From: Erodium maritimum
Lineage: Eukaryota; Streptophyta; Magnoliopsida; Geraniales; Geraniaceae
Length of the DNA stretch: 64,000 nt
Reading direction: 5' to 3'
Assembly: GCA_963921825.1 (NCBI GenBank)
Contig: OY997594.1
Location: 55,661,675-55,725,674 of the forward strand
Part shown: positions 35,793 to 48,189 of the stretch, piece after piece
How the letters are laid out: every line of letters starts with the position of its first letter
Position numbering within the stretch: the stretch's first letter is position 1
Program-made: the position numbers and the translations under genes
Notes under the pieces: generated by a model
Told to the model about the DNA's origin: nothing
The model's input: only the letters and a program-made list of their open reading frames with translations
Database searches by the model: none

Positions 35793-38486
35793 TGTCACGC
35801 CCCAAATCCGGTTTTGACCGGACTCGAGACGTGAACTAAAACAATAATAAATTTAAGTAAAATAATTAAAAATAAACATTAAATGAAACTCTGAAATTTA
35901 TAATCAGTAAAACAAGTATTTAGTCCAAAACACGGTATGTCTCTAGACCTACTAGATAAGACCCACGCCAGCTCCCCAGCTCAGCTGTGTCCTGCTAGCA
36001 TAATCCCGCTCAACACCTGAAACACCACAAAGTAAGGGGTGAGCTTTCGCCTAGTAGAAAAAGTAGTTAAAGTAATGAACATCGGCTCACCACCACGAGT
36101 AACCATCCAATTAGGGCATAATAGTACAACACGACAAAATACCAAATCGGGGTTCATAGCCAAACTTGCAATACTCTTAACGACGACTTTCACACAATAA
36201 TCAATAACAAACTGCAAACGCAACCAACACAAAAACCAACAGTACACACGCCCTGTACCACAATACCCAAACTCCGCCGACTATACACAGCCCAATCGTA
36301 ACAAACCGGTAGGTCAAGCATCCATCGGACTACCTCTCGATCCAGAGGAGACGCATAACGTCACAAAGACGTATAACGTCGAGAATGCCAGAAACATCCC
36401 TATGAGGACGCATTCGTCGGAATCCTTGGAAACGTCTCCAAAGGACCATAGATCATCGAGGCTGAAACACGGCACCTAGTGCCCAACACGACCCGTAGGT
36501 CCAACACGACCCGCAGGCCCAACCACGACCCGCAGGTCCACTATGATATGATATGGCCCGTCGGCTCCGACCCGTCGGCCCTATGCAATATGATATGATG
36601 TGGCCCGTCGGCTCCGACCCATCGGCCCGATGCAAGATGATATGATGTGGCCCGTCAGCTCCAACCTGTCGGCATAAATACACAGCACGTCGGTCTATCA
36701 CTCACCCGGCCATATCACAACCAAGAGTTCACAAAGCAACAGTCACGACACACTTGCCCACACATAGTAACAACATGCTCACCGGATATACAAGTCCTGA
36801 CCATTTCACTTATCGACCCTAAGTCACACAACATGCATCTCAAACAGACCAGGCATATCAATCAGCACACAACCTACGGCTCGACATGGCCATTCTATCA
36901 GCACGACAAGTTCCCAAGTATTGAAAGCGGCTACACCAGTTAATCACATCCTACGTGTTACTAAGACTCGTCCGGTTATTTTATCATATAAATGCTCGTT
37001 CTAGTTTTATTATTACCTAGCATGCATACTAGTAACTTTCCACAATCGAACCGGTATTTGCTACTTTCCCTACCTCAACCGAATAACAACAGCTACGTCT
37101 CCTAGCTGTTGACGTCATGGCTCGCTACCTCCGGTCTTCTCTTCGATCGAAGCCGGACTCTAATTTAACACGAAAGCCATAAATTAAAAGCGGTTTCAAC
37201 GTTAAATTAAAGGTTACGATTAGTCCAGTTTAAATCCGACAATTGTCTTTTAAACTCGAGCGGGCTAAAAGAGGGATTACGAAGAATGGGGTTCGAGCAC
37301 CCGAGCACAGAACCCGGTGCACGGATCCCGAGGCACGATTCCCAAGGCACGGTTTTCAAGGTATTGTTCTCGAGGTACGGTTCTGATGCACGGTTCCCGA
37401 GGTACGTGTTCTGGGGCACGAATCCCGAGGTCCGATTCAACGTTCCATCTTTTGTCCCGTTCTAAGTCCGATTTTTATCGTCCAGATCCCTAACGTCCCA
37501 ACGTTCCGGATTCGTTCACAGTTCCGATTAACAATCATTTTTAATTAAAATCTTATTTTTACACTCTTTTCAAATCAAAACCGTTTTTGTTTCAAATTAA
37601 TTTTCTTTTCCTTTTCCTTTTACATCTCAAAGATTCAAGTCTTGATCCAAAAATGATTTCAGTTCAGTATTTCCCAGATCCAAGAGAAGCTCAAAAAAAA
37701 ACAAAGGGAGGAGGAAGAAAGAGGGTCTCGGGTCATAAATCCGACCGGTCACCGGCGGAGACGCCGGCGACCAAGCCTCACGGTAGTTGCGAACTCACCG
37801 AAGGGAAAAATAGGACGGCGGCGGAGGTTGTGCACGACGGAGCACGGCGAAGCTCCCCGTAACGGATCTAGACGGCGAGTCTGGTTTCCGTCTCAGATCC
37901 GGCGAGGAACGGCGATGGAGGGCTCGGGCTATGCACGGTTGAAGATGACGGAGAGGAAGGCGAGGGAGCTCGGGTTTGAGATCTGAGAGGGAGAGGGACC
38001 TCGGGTTTAGGACGGCCGACGACGGGCTTTGGTTGAACGGAGACGGGGAGAGAGATCGGAGATGAGGGAGAAAAAGGGCGGAGATGAAGAGGGTGGCGGC
38101 GGCTTGCGGTGGTGGCGTGAGGGGGAGGAAGAAGACGTGAAGGGATCGTGAAGATGAGAGGGAGAGAGAGAGGTGGGTCGGAGATGAGCAGACGCGAGTT
38201 GGGAGAGGAACTGCTCGAGTTGGTGAAGGAGGAGTTGCGCGAATTGGTGAGGGAGGATCTGATCGAACCCTAAAAAAAAGGATTTAAGTAGCCGGGCTTT
38301 GGGCCAGGTCGAACACTTGGGCCGGGTTTGGATCGAGCCTGGTCCGCCCGGTCCAGCCCAAAACTTTTTTTTTGAAAAACTTTTTAATTCGCGCTCGATT
38401 AAATTTCTCGATCCGAATTTCAACCACGACGCTTTAAAATGATAACTTTAACAATTTAGTTCCTTTAAATCGGGGCAGGCTTTACA
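35793..38486 (-). repeat. 5' LTR, complete
   Basis: 2,694 bp from TGTAAAGCC (minus strand, 38486) to GTGACA (35793). It includes a minisatellite with 'acgacccgtaggtcc' and 'acgacccgcaggccc' units near 36480-36670, and a GC-rich block near 37720-38280. Confidence 0.85.
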
Positions 38487-39392
38487 CCAACTATCTAACG
38501 AAACATCCAACACGTGGACTAGATCAAAGGCCTTGGAAGATTGGGCCGACAATAGAGAGCTCGGGTGAATTGCAACAAGCTTCCAAACAGTCCCAACAAT
38601 CTCTGAAACATAACCCTTGCCCCAGCAAACAACAGGAGGCCAATAGTGTCGACTCAAAGAAGACGACCTCCAAATAGAACACGGTTAGCACATTCTGTAA
38701 AAGAGAAAAATCAAGGACGTAGAGCCTTCCAATTGTCGACCGCTAAAGACGCCCATAAAACTTGTTTTGTACAGGACAACAAAAAGGCCCTCGAGCCTAG
38801 CTCAAAGAGTGCCACCCTTGTAAACCATACTAATTACAAACTAATGCTGAGAGTATGCACTATAGCGGAAGTGTTAGCTACACCTATCACACTAAAAGGC
38901 GGCAGCGTCTCGAAGCCAAGAGCAAAAGAGAGAAAAATATCGAAAAGAATCGTCTGAACTAGGCAGAGAGGGGGCCGTAACAGGATCTCGTCAGGCTCTA
39001 GTTGAGGCCACACCCACATTAGCCGAAGAAGGGTTCTTCGCAGCCAAATCAATAGATATTTTTTTTTATATTTTACCTAATTCCACCCTAATCCCACGCT
39101 CCTGAAGTTAAGAACTGTTCAAGGTAGAAACAACGCAAGCAACAACATCAGAATTTGTGAAGTACAAAAAATCGTAACGAGTGACTTTGGAAGCGAGATT
39201 GACCCTGGCATCCACACCCGTAATGTCCCCAATCTGGGAATATAGGGTCTTCACATGGTCAACATTCACATACGGATGAAGGTTAACAATGAAAACATGA
39301 TGATCCCTAGTTAGTGAATCGGGTTTGGCACTCAAGCTTTCCCTTACCATGGCCTCACGATTTGATAGAGGTAAAGCAGGTACGAAGGGCAA
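38487..39392 (-). pseudogene. LINE ORF1 remnant with RRM domain (5' part)
   Basis: From the ATG at 39392 the first ~95 codons include an RRM-like fold: VFIVNLHPY (RNP2-like), then DHVKTLYSQIGDITGVDARV, then RYDFLYFTNSDVVACVVSTLN. RNA-binding ORF1 proteins of this kind occur in plant L1 elements. The frame stops at 39108 and the rest continues only in pieces, including CWGKGYVSEIVGTVWKLVAI near 38640-38580, until the LTR insertion at 38486. The product would coat LINE RNA; this copy is broken. Confidence 0.6.
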
Positions 39393-39480
39393 AGAGGTGA
39401 TGGATACATTAGCACTTACCCCACCCCTTCGTCTGTGGCTCTCTTTAGGAGAGGGTCAGCACTTCATGTTTGAAAGTTAG

Positions 39481-41000
39481 TTGGATAAGCATATAAAGGT
39501 AACCTCGTCGCTAAATGTATGGAGGTGATACCTTCATGTGGTGATGACAGGTTCTGACATCCTGAAAAAAGGAATATAAATTTTTATATTTTTTTTTGAA
39601 TAATTCATATTTAACTACATTTATTTATACACGTCTTTACTCGGTAAAGTAAATTAATTATAAATATAAAAATAACTTGGTTGAAGGATACAATCCAAAT
39701 CAACCGAAGACTAAAAGAAAACAAAAATAAACAAGAGTATAATTAGAAAGAACATAAATTGAAACAAGTATCAAAATAAATCCAAAGGTCTTACACAAGA
39801 CAAACAATGTCGGGAGAGTGATGATCACTCTGGGAGTATCTGATATAAGACCGTGTAATAGGATCGGCTTGCCCGTTCTTGAGAACACCGTTTTGACGCA
39901 AGTGGGTTGTCTCATGGCCTGAGTTAAATTTTTGGTGTCCTCCCTCTAATTGATGTGGAGGCTCTTGAAAGATAAAGTATGTTGTAACTCGTGTGACTTG
40001 ATAAGAGACGAACTAATACTTGGTGGTGACGACACCACCCTAGACGAGATAGTTGAGAGGTATCGACGAACTATTCCTTGAAGAGAATCATTCGTCCAGA
40101 CAAGGGTGCTTCCTGTCTCTCCCTTGTTGCGCCATAACCATATCTACCACCAACGTGCCACCTGAAGGGTCTTCGAGGCTCAGAGATGGTGGCTCTGGTC
40201 TCGTCCTCTCCCCGGTGGAGCATGGGTTTCTTCAATCCCAAGGGACGACCAACGAGATGAATAGCTCTCGAAAAGGACGACGTAGCGCCTAGATAAACAA
40301 CAATTAGCAGTTCTGTCTTTCTTATCGCCTCTTTGGAGAGACCCATCGATAGAAAGACCCGTTCAGACATGCCACCAAAGGCAGCAATCACACCTACGAA
40401 GATCCAAGATTCCAGTGGGGGAACAACAAAATACAAACAATATAAACAACAATAACGAACATGAATTAATCATGACCGACCTTCGATGTCTGTGGTTAGG
40501 ATCGGAGCGAAGAGGCGACGCCGAAGGGTGTGGATCTGATACGCTTGGGGATTGTGCACGGATTTAGCCCGATAAACATGATAAGCAGGAGCAGGGCTGA
40601 ACGGCTCGGACTGAGGACACCGGAACCATATGAATCCCGGATCTAGGCCGCTATTGTGTGTGGGTGGTAGGGCACGGAGAAAACGAAGTTGGGAAACGCA
40701 GCCACTACCTTCCAAAATCGAGGAAGGGTTAACGCTGAAGGAAGGGATAATGGCGAGAGCTCGATACATCTGGCCAAGAAACAATGCGCCTCACACCTTT
40801 AAAGAGACGGAGGCGAAGAGCATAGCCCTCCTATGACCGGAACCAATGTAATTCCAGCTATGATCGTGAAGACGAAGAAAAAGTAAGTCCAGAAGTTAGG
40901 GTTTGTTTAAGTGGGGAACACAAAGTTTCATGTATAGCATTACTTCCACCCACCTACATTGCATATGTACATAGAGCTGCAACAAAAATCCATTTTTCAA
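39481..41000. other. Intergenic, repeat-like, no gene
   Basis: Includes a T-run near 39590-39598 and GC-rich stretches (40050-40850) resembling LINE untranslated sequence. Small frames such as 40470-40784 have no recognisable domain. Confidence 0.4.
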
Positions 41001-41285
41001 GGCCTCAATCATAAGTATTTAAAGCGTTCAAGACGGCTTGTGGTGATAGCAGCAATTATATAGCAGTATGAAAACAAATTTTATTGCGGGAAAAAAAGAA
41101 GAAGATGAGAAATATATAAGTGAGAAGAGAAGCCTATTGATCCGAAGCACATGGCCGTCCTCATTATGCACAGAGTTTGTACAGAGTAGAGGATTGATTC
41201 GACAATTCAAAGTATGTGATCACTTGCATAATCGCTATTAAAACAACAAATTAACATGATGATAAAAAAACAGAATGGAGACTAA

Positions 41286-42395
41286 TTAAATTAAAGCTTC
41301 GGCACCGGCAACAATCTCCAAAATCTCTCCGGTGATCTTGGCCTGACGCTGTCTGTTGTATTGGGTGGAGAGGGACTTATTCAAGTCTCTGGCATTGTCG
41401 GTGGCGCTGCTCATGGCCGTCATCCTTGAGGCGAGCTCGCTGGCCAAGGACTCCTGCAGGGCCCTGAGGATCTGGCTGTTGAGGTAGAGCGGCAGCAGAG
41501 AGTCCAGGATCTGCGCCGGCTCCTGCTCGAACTGCAGGATCGAGGAGAAGGGGGAGATCTCGGTCTTGATGACGCCCCGCTCCACCGTGAGCTTGCCCTC
41601 CTTGGTGGTGAGCCTGAAGTACTCGTCGTCGGTGGCGTCGACGCAGGTGCCGTTGATGTCGCAGACCTCCCCCTTGGTGGAGATGGGGAGCAGGGTCTGG
41701 ATGACGGGGTTGCATTTGACGAGGGAGACGAACTTGGTGTAGAGGAGCTCCACCTTGTCGACCTCCTCGCTGACGAAGAGCGCGTAGACTCTGTTGGAGA
41801 TGTCCTGCGCCTCCTTGGCGGTGGGGAGGTTGCCGCCCTCCACGAACTTGCTGACGGGGATGTAAGGGCGGCGCTTGAAGTAGGTGTTGCCCTTCATGCC
41901 CACGCTGATCACGGTGAACTCGATGCCCAGCTCCTTGAGCTCCTTCATCCGAGCCTCCGACTTCTTGATCACCTGGTTGTTGAAGCTGCCGCAGAGCCCC
42001 CGATCGCCGGTCACCACCACCAGGGCCACTTTCTTCACGGGCCTGATGACCGCCAGGGGGGACTCCACGTCGCCGCTCTCGATCTGCTCGTTGATGTTGT
42101 AGAGGACCTCCACCAGGGCCTGGGAGAAGGGCCTCGAGTTCACCACGGCCTCCTGGGCGCGACGGACTTTGGCGGCGGCGACCAGCTTCATGGCCTCGGT
42201 GATCTTCTGGGTGTTCTTGACGGAGCCGATGCGGTCCCGGAGATCGCGGAGGCTGCAGTGGATGGGGGCCAGGGAGGAGGGGCGGGTCTGGGACTGGGAC
42301 TGGGACTGGGTCTGGATCTTGAGGGGGTTGAACAAGGAGGAGCGGAGGGAGGCGTCGGAGGACAGGGAAGGCATGGTGAGGTTGGAGCAAGACAT
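41286..42395 (-). CDS. ATPC1: Chloroplast ATP synthase gamma subunit precursor
   Basis: An intronless frame of 369 residues. The protein forms the rotating central shaft of the thylakoid ATP synthase, linking proton flow through CF0 to ATP formation in CF1. The first ~47 residues are a Ser/Gln-rich transit peptide; the mature part starts near SLRDLRDRIGSVKNTQKITEAMKL. The plant regulatory insert is present, with the redox pair Cys245 and Cys251 (CDINGTC), the thioredoxin-controlled switch that lets light activate the enzyme. The C-terminal helix keeps LQESLASELASRMTAMSSAT and ITGEILEIVAGAEALI. The length equals the family norm. The ATG at 42395 is chosen because the upstream in-frame extension (to 42632) has no ATG and reads like 5' UTR. 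A TATATAAAG box lies about 260 bp upstream. The coding DNA is GC-rich with strong third-position bias, unlike SS3. Nothing suggests a broken gene. Confidence 0.96.
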   Translation of the reverse strand: MSCSNLTMPSLSSDASLRSSLFNPLKIQTQSQSQSQTRPSSLAPIHCSLRDLRDRIGSVKNTQKITEAMKLVAAAKVRRAQEAVVNSRPFSQALVEVLYNINEQIESGDVESPLAVIRPVKKVALVVVTGDRGLCGSFNNQVIKKSEARMKELKELGIEFTVISVGMKGNTYFKRRPYIPVSKFVEGGNLPTAKEAQDISNRVYALFVSEEVDKVELLYTKFVSLVKCNPVIQTLLPISTKGEVCDINGTCVDATDDEYFRLTTKEGKLTVERGVIKTEISPFSSILQFEQEPAQILDSLLPLYLNSQILRALQESLASELASRMTAMSSATDNARDLNKSLSTQYNRQRQAKITGEILEIVAGAEALI

Positions 42396-42655
42396 GGCTG
42401 AATGTTGAAGCAAAGACAAGGGCTCGGTCTGATTATCATCCTCTTTACAAGTCTTATCTTGGATGGTATGGGTATGGTTGGTGTTCGGAGCCGGACGGGA
42501 ATGAGTGGACTGAAGAGAGCGAGTGAGGATTGGGTTTGGGGATAAGGATTTTGACCGTTGCAATTTGCTTGGTGGTATCGGTGGGACCTCAATATGTGGA
42601 GAACTGAAAATCTCAGTAAACGTCCAATCCAACTACGGATATTCACTCTTTCTGA

Positions 42656-42664
42656 CTTTATATA
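42656..42664 (-). promoter_or_regulatory. TATA box of ATPC1
   Basis: TATATAAAG on the minus strand, 261 bp before the ATG, predicting a 5' UTR of roughly 230 bp. Transcription start not shown. Confidence 0.6.
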
Positions 42665-42699
42665 CCCACCCACAAACATTTTGTGACCAAGAGGCCAGG

Positions 42700-43660
42700 T
42701 TTAGGCGTGGTGGCCGAGAGCCCATGGGCCTTGTTCATTTGCCTAGATATCATTTCGATCCAACTGCCTCGTCTCTAATCCACTCGTATCATTTTGAACC
42801 AAACAAATGGATTATTTTAGTTACACAAAATTACGTACGACCCAGTCTAAGTTGTCACGCTTTCCAATTTATCCTTTTTTTTTAACCAATCAGGCCCAGA
42901 CTAGTCTGGCCCAGACCCGGCCAGCACACCAGCCACACTACCCGGCCCAGCCCACCATCCACCCGACCCGGAGCCAAACCCTACCCAATTCAAGACCCGA
43001 GTAGCCGGCCCGGTCCACAACCCGCCGCCAGATGAAGCCATCTCCGGTTCTGAGCTCCAGGAGAGAATGCGAGCCCCCACGCCACCACGTCGACCACAAG
43101 AGGGGGATGAACAGATCTAGCTCAAGATGCAAAACAACATCTATCCCACTGCAGCTCCGACGAGCCAGGAGGTTCACGAGCAGTCTCCACAAGGCCGAGA
43201 CGCACCAACGCCGAGGTCAGGCACCACCACAGGGACGACCTGCGACCACCACGTCGAGGACATGCATGCCACGAACCTCAAAGGGTCATCGGAGCAGTCA
43301 CGACGCACTGCCAAATCCACCGAGCAGCACCACCAAGCCGGCTGTGACTTCACGGTTGGGAAACAGAGCAGGTCCAGAAGAGGGGGACGAGTCCGAGAGA
43401 GAGCTCAGGAAAGGAGAAAGGGATGAAAAGAGAAGAAGAAGAAGAAGAAGAAGAAGAAGAAGAAGAAGAAGAAGAAGAAGAAGAAGAAGAAGAAGAAGAA
43501 GAAGAAGAAGAAGAAGAAGGGCAGGGGGATCCTCACCGTAAACTACCAAGGCCGGAGGCCGAGGCCGTCACTGGCAAGGACAAGGAGAAGGACGGTGACG
43601 ACAAGCAAAGATGAAGCAGAGGAGAGGGAGAGAGGAGCAATTTCTTTTTTCGACCGTGCG
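42700..43660. other. GC-rich upstream block, probably transposon-derived
   Basis: From a T-run near 42871 the DNA becomes rich in 'ggcccagac' and 'cccgacccgg', then ends in a GAA microsatellite and AG-rich sequence. This resembles LINE untranslated sequence elsewhere in the window, but no end repeats were identified. ORFs here are repetitive and not credible as genes. Confidence 0.35.
43432..43519. repeat. GAA microsatellite
   Basis: An 88-bp uninterrupted (GAA)n tract, about 29 units. Confidence 0.98.
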
Positions 43661-44390
43661 TAACTTAAAAGTTTTCGTTTTCGTTTTCGATTCGTTAGAG
43701 TATTTTGTTCACTTTACTCTAACACCATCCAAAAACAAGTACTAATAGGTTTAACCTATATTATTGGAAAAATATTTAAGTCTATTTCTAATCTATATGA
43801 TTTCGTGTGATTTAGATTTTTTGTGGTCATTTGAATAAATGAAGATCAAACTATTTTTTTTGGTAACATACAAGTTTATCATCAGGTTGTGTCCAATCAA
43901 GTTAGATATGAAATTTAAATCTCTAAAAACATTTTCAAACCTTCAATGATGATCAAGGAAGGCTGTGAAAGATTCGAAATGATTAATTTAAAATGTTTAA
44001 GTCTTATCAATAAAATACTTGTAAGTTTGATCTTTAAGGTATGTTTTGGTTAACTCATCACTCAATCTCTTCTCCTTCATTCAAAGATCTTAATTCTGTT
44101 TATTATTTCATCATTTTCTAATTTATTCAAATTAATTTTGAATTTCAATCTCAAAATGTGTTGAGGACATTTCTTATCAAGATATGTCACTTAAATTAAT
44201 ATTTGTGTATTTTCCAACAATTTCTTTTTTGACGTATCATGTGCCAAGTTTTTGTGTACAAAAGCTCTCATTTGTATTTCATTGTAAGATACAACACTTC
44301 TACTCATTCTCTATACAAAAAAATTACAGCACAAAGTTCTTATCTTTGAGATAAAAGTCATTTTGAGAGTTTTATTCTTCTTTATTCTAC
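43661..44390. other. AT-rich intergenic
   Basis: No gene or repeat recognised. Confidence 0.5.
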
Positions 44391-47319
44391 AAATTGTTTT
44401 TTTAAAGGTAAAACGAGGGATTGTATTAAATTAATGCATGAAAACCGGTACAAGTGGCGGACTAAAAGTTCTGAGAACAGAATAAGTCCGGGTCTCCCGT
44501 AGGACACCCAACGCTCTGGACCCGTAGAAACAGTCTAGTTTACATCCTAGACAATAATAAATATCCCTACAATCAAATCGATCAAACAAAATGAAATAGT
44601 TGAGCAGAAACATAACCAACCAAAAACCAAAAGAATACTGGAAACAAAAGACATAATAAAAACAAGAAAAATAATAATGATCCTCTAGTGTAGTCTTGAG
44701 CTCCCAGGCGAGTATTGGTCCTGGGTCGTGAGGGGTAGGCCACCACTCATCTACCCCTCGGGGACCGATCAGGCTCATGGCGCCTAGTTGGGCTGTTTTG
44801 CAGCCCGCGCCACTTCTGTTGCATCCCTAGTGTCCTCATCATCCCTAAGCTAGAATCTCCCTATCAGTTGCACCGTTGCACCTAGGGCTCTCTTCAGCTT
44901 CACTTGTGCGGTCCGGGTGTGGCTTTGGCTTGTTCTGCCCCGAGCCTTGGTCTTCTGCATCTTCAGTCTCTTAGGCCCTAACCCTCATCCCATTTCCTGA
45001 GGCTCCTTTTGCTTCCCCCTTCGAGTAGCCATATCTAGCATCTGAGGGCTGCCGGTTTGAGGAGGTAACAGTGGCATTGTGGGAGTCTAAATGGAAATGT
45101 TGCCCCCCCTCCCCGCCTCCTCACACCAGGCTTCCTGACCCAGGTTAGCCATGTCACAGGTCTTCGCGATCTCGCTTGTCTTATCTGATAAACCTGGGTG
45201 GACCTTCCTTAGCCATATCACCAGTCTTCGGTGTTGTCCATCCCCCCTCAATCGAAACTACGGGAAGCTCGACGGTAGGAGGAGCTTCCCATCCCTCACT
45301 GGTTGCCGACGGTCTGGGCCAATACAGAGGAACGTCATCAATTCTTCCACCCGAGCCTAAGGTAGATTATGAGGGGACCCCAACGGGTCTGCAATAACCT
45401 ATCTGTATCCACCCCAGCAACATCACGTAAAGCATCATCAAATCATACCTCATCCTTACCCACTCCCTGGAACTGAGTTGTACATTGTTGGATATGGTGG
45501 TTGAGCCGCCCACATCAAGCACTAAATCCGACGGTCTTTCATATTGCAGGACCACCGTTGTAGCCACCCAATGTCACGGAAATTGTAGACAAATCTTCCT
45601 CCTGAGCGGCCTATCAACATCCAGGACCACCCTAAACCACAAAAAATCATTCCAGTGCTTCATTTCTGGAATAGGAGCTTCTGGTATCTCATGTTGAGTT
45701 TGCAATGAGGGCCTAGATGGATTCGTTTCTAGCATCGCTCTGCACGTTAAAAGCTCGCACCCCTATTTCCATGAATCGGAACGGGATGTTGTCTTGCTGC
45801 GTGTAGGGTACATACAAGAGTAGAACTAATGGGTAGCCACTGAAGGTCCATGGACCATTGTGTCGGACCCGGTTGAGGGTGGCCTCGAACGGGAACCGAA
45901 AGGAGACAACGTACGAGGATAGACCATCTACCCCCATACTATCAATCTGCCAATGTTTGAGCATCACTCCAATCAGTACTTTCGGTTTGTATCGAACGTT
46001 GCTCACTATCCGACCCACAAGAGATGGCTGGTACTGGTCGTTGTCTGCATCTGGGATCGCCGTCTAGGGAACCACCATAACAGCGTCCTCGTCTTCCTCG
46101 TCCTCGATGTAGAAACTACCCTAGTCGAGAGGACGTCGAGGCTAGCGACGTTTATATCCGTTGATACCTGCATGACCGGCGGTGGACAGGAGGCCGGAGG
46201 TCAGATCTATGGACGCATGGAGATCCATCGGCGCCACGAGGTTATGCTCCCGACGTTTTGGCAAAAAACGATCGTACGGTGAGGGCGGCTGGTGATGGAT
46301 CGGAGCCCATCTGGATGAAAGGGCTGGCTTGACATCATTTTCCAGTGAAGACGACATCAACGAACCGCGGTGGTCAGCCCTGATACGCGGCGGGGAGGGG
46401 GTTGTTCGGACTGGTGTAAGAACCGCCCCCGGTCGATCCCGGTCGAACCGGTGATTTTTGACGAAGTTTGACTTTCGACCGGAAAAGTCAACCGATGACT
46501 CCGGGAGTCATTCGGGACCTTTCCACGACCCAAAAAGCTTGATCGTCGTTACGGTTAGCTTAGTTGGGTCGTTTCAATTCAACTGACTGTCTTTGCGAAA
46601 AAGTCAAACTCGGGTCAAACTTAGGCCATTTAACGACTAAACCCTAATTAAATTAAAGGTGTTGGATTTTATTAAAGGCAAGGTGGCCCCCACTAGGACA
46701 CTTGTCCATAGTGGCTTGGAGGAGAATAAATGAGTCTCTAATGACTCATTTGCCCTCATAAGTGCCAAAATAGAAGAAGGAAGTAAGGAGGGGCCTTTTG
46801 GTCAATACAACTATACGTTAAAGGCATTTTTGGTTACATTTCAGCTCTTATTGCCTATAGTGGCCGAATTCTACAAGAGAGAGAGGAGGAGGAAAAGCTT
46901 CTTAGCTTGAGGAAGAAGAAAAAGAGAAAAGGAAGAAGCTTGGAGCCATTTCTTCATCAAACCCTCTCCAAAATCTCCAAATCTTCATCATCTATTCACC
47001 CTCAAGGTAAGTAACCTCTTAACTTCTACTTTCAATCAATTCAAAGTTATGGATTTCCATGGTTTTTTCTTGAACTAGATAGGTTTTGGTTCATATGTAG
47101 TTAGATGGTTGTTTTGTTGAAGTTTAATGGAAGTTTTGATTAGAAATCATTTGATTATTGATGTTTGGAGGAAACCCATTATGGGTATTGAATTTTGAGG
47201 GTTTTGGTGACTGATTTTGAGGTTTTTTGATGTTAAAAATGGAGTTTTTGAAGTAGATTTTCGTAGAAACGAAGTTGGGGAAGAAGGAGCTTGAACCTGC
47301 CCAGATTTGGCACGGAAAG

Positions 47320-47485
47320 GGCTTGGTTCCAGCCCTCTGAGCGGCGCGGAACGGGCTCGGTGCTGGCCCTCTGAGCGGCACGGTCCATGCCTGGTACCGG
47401 CCCTCTAAGCGGCGCGGTCCGGGCTCGGTACCGACCCTCTAAGCGGCACTGTCCAAGCCTGGTGTCGGGCCTCTTAGGGGCACAG
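47320..47485. repeat. 33-34 bp GC-rich tandem repeat in the LTR
   Basis: About five units with the pattern 'ccctctgagcggcacggtcc' plus 'gggctcggtaccg'. Equivalent blocks occur at 3590-3740 and 2040-2110, and a diverged one at 62340-62640. Confidence 0.85.
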
Positions 47486-48189
47486 CCAGAATTGTGGGAT
47501 GCCTGAATTGGGCCTAGTTCGGGCCCAATTTTACCTTTTGGCCCAATTTTTATCGTTAGGGTTAATTTGAGTTTTCTTCTTTAAAATCGACTTTGTTTGT
47601 GTATTTAATTCGAGTATTAATTTTATGTTCCTAGACTTTATTCTCGAGCTCGGAGGAGGGGACTACTAGACGTTCTTGTGTTTAAGCTTTTGGAGGACAC
47701 TTGAGGTAGGAAAGAGTAGTAAATTTCCGCTTTTAATTAAGGAATGCTAATTAGTTTGCATATAGGATGATAATAACTGGAAGAGTCTTAGTTTGCATAT
47801 AGGATGTGATTCACTAGAATAACCGCTTTCAATTATGGGAATTGTCGTGTTGTAGATTCATATGTGGCCATGTCGAGCCTTAGGATTGATTGTTGTTTGT
47901 GTTGATTGTGGTTAATAGTCCTTAATTTTCGGTGTATAATGTGTTTGTTGGGTAGTCTAAGAATCTTATTAAACTATATGAATTATGATGAGTATGATAT
48001 CAATGGTCGCTCCGTGACATGTTTGGTTGAGTGAATGTGTTGAATGTGATATGATTGTAACTTGTGATGTGATAGGGTGAATGATAGACCGATGGGACGT
48101 GTTTGGTAAGTCGTGTCGATAAGCTTGGTTGATAACATGAGTTCGGTGTAATGTGTTTTGTTTGGTATTGTGTGTTATGGTTGTTTACT

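Larger units (their letters stand above)
31776..38486 (-). mobile_element. LTR retrotransposon, internally deleted
   Basis: A 6,711-bp element bounded by the 5-bp duplication CCAAC (31771-31775 and 38487-38491). On the minus strand: 5' LTR 38486-35793 (2,694 bp, starts TGTAAAGCC, ends GTGACA), a primer-binding site, a leader and gag-like remnant 35792 to ~33545, then a 3' LTR lacking its start (~33540-31776). LTR ends and primer type fit Tekay/Del-like chromoviruses, but polymerase, integrase and the beginning of the 3' LTR are deleted. Relative to each other, the 5' LTR lacks a ~180-bp block present in the 3' LTR near 32640-32820. Confidence 0.85.
30746..39465 (-). mobile_element. LINE (L1-like) interrupted by an LTR retrotransposon
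   Basis: The 3' end is the A-tract seen as T's from 30746 on the plus strand. Flanking repeats ATGTTTTAAAGTTAG (30731-30745) and ATGTTTGAAAGTTAG (39466-39480) agree at 14 of 15 positions and look like an aged target duplication. Without the nested 6.7 kb element the LINE is about 2 kb: a 5' region, an ORF1 with an RNA-binding domain, and a tail. Endonuclease and reverse transcriptase are missing, so it is internally deleted and dead. Confidence 0.7.

Noticed and set aside
41377..42390. 337-codon ORF on the minus strand overlapping ATPC1
   Set aside because: Out-of-frame shadow of ATPC1 produced by its high GC content.
41286..42632. Longer N-terminus for ATPC1
   Set aside because: The extension has no ATG, contains the predicted 5' UTR, and does not look like a plastid transit peptide; the ATG at 42395 gives the family length.
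43032..43614. Arg- or Glu-rich ORF of up to 169 codons
   Set aside because: Driven by the GAA microsatellite and GC-rich repeat; different frames give poly-Arg, poly-Glu or poly-Leu.
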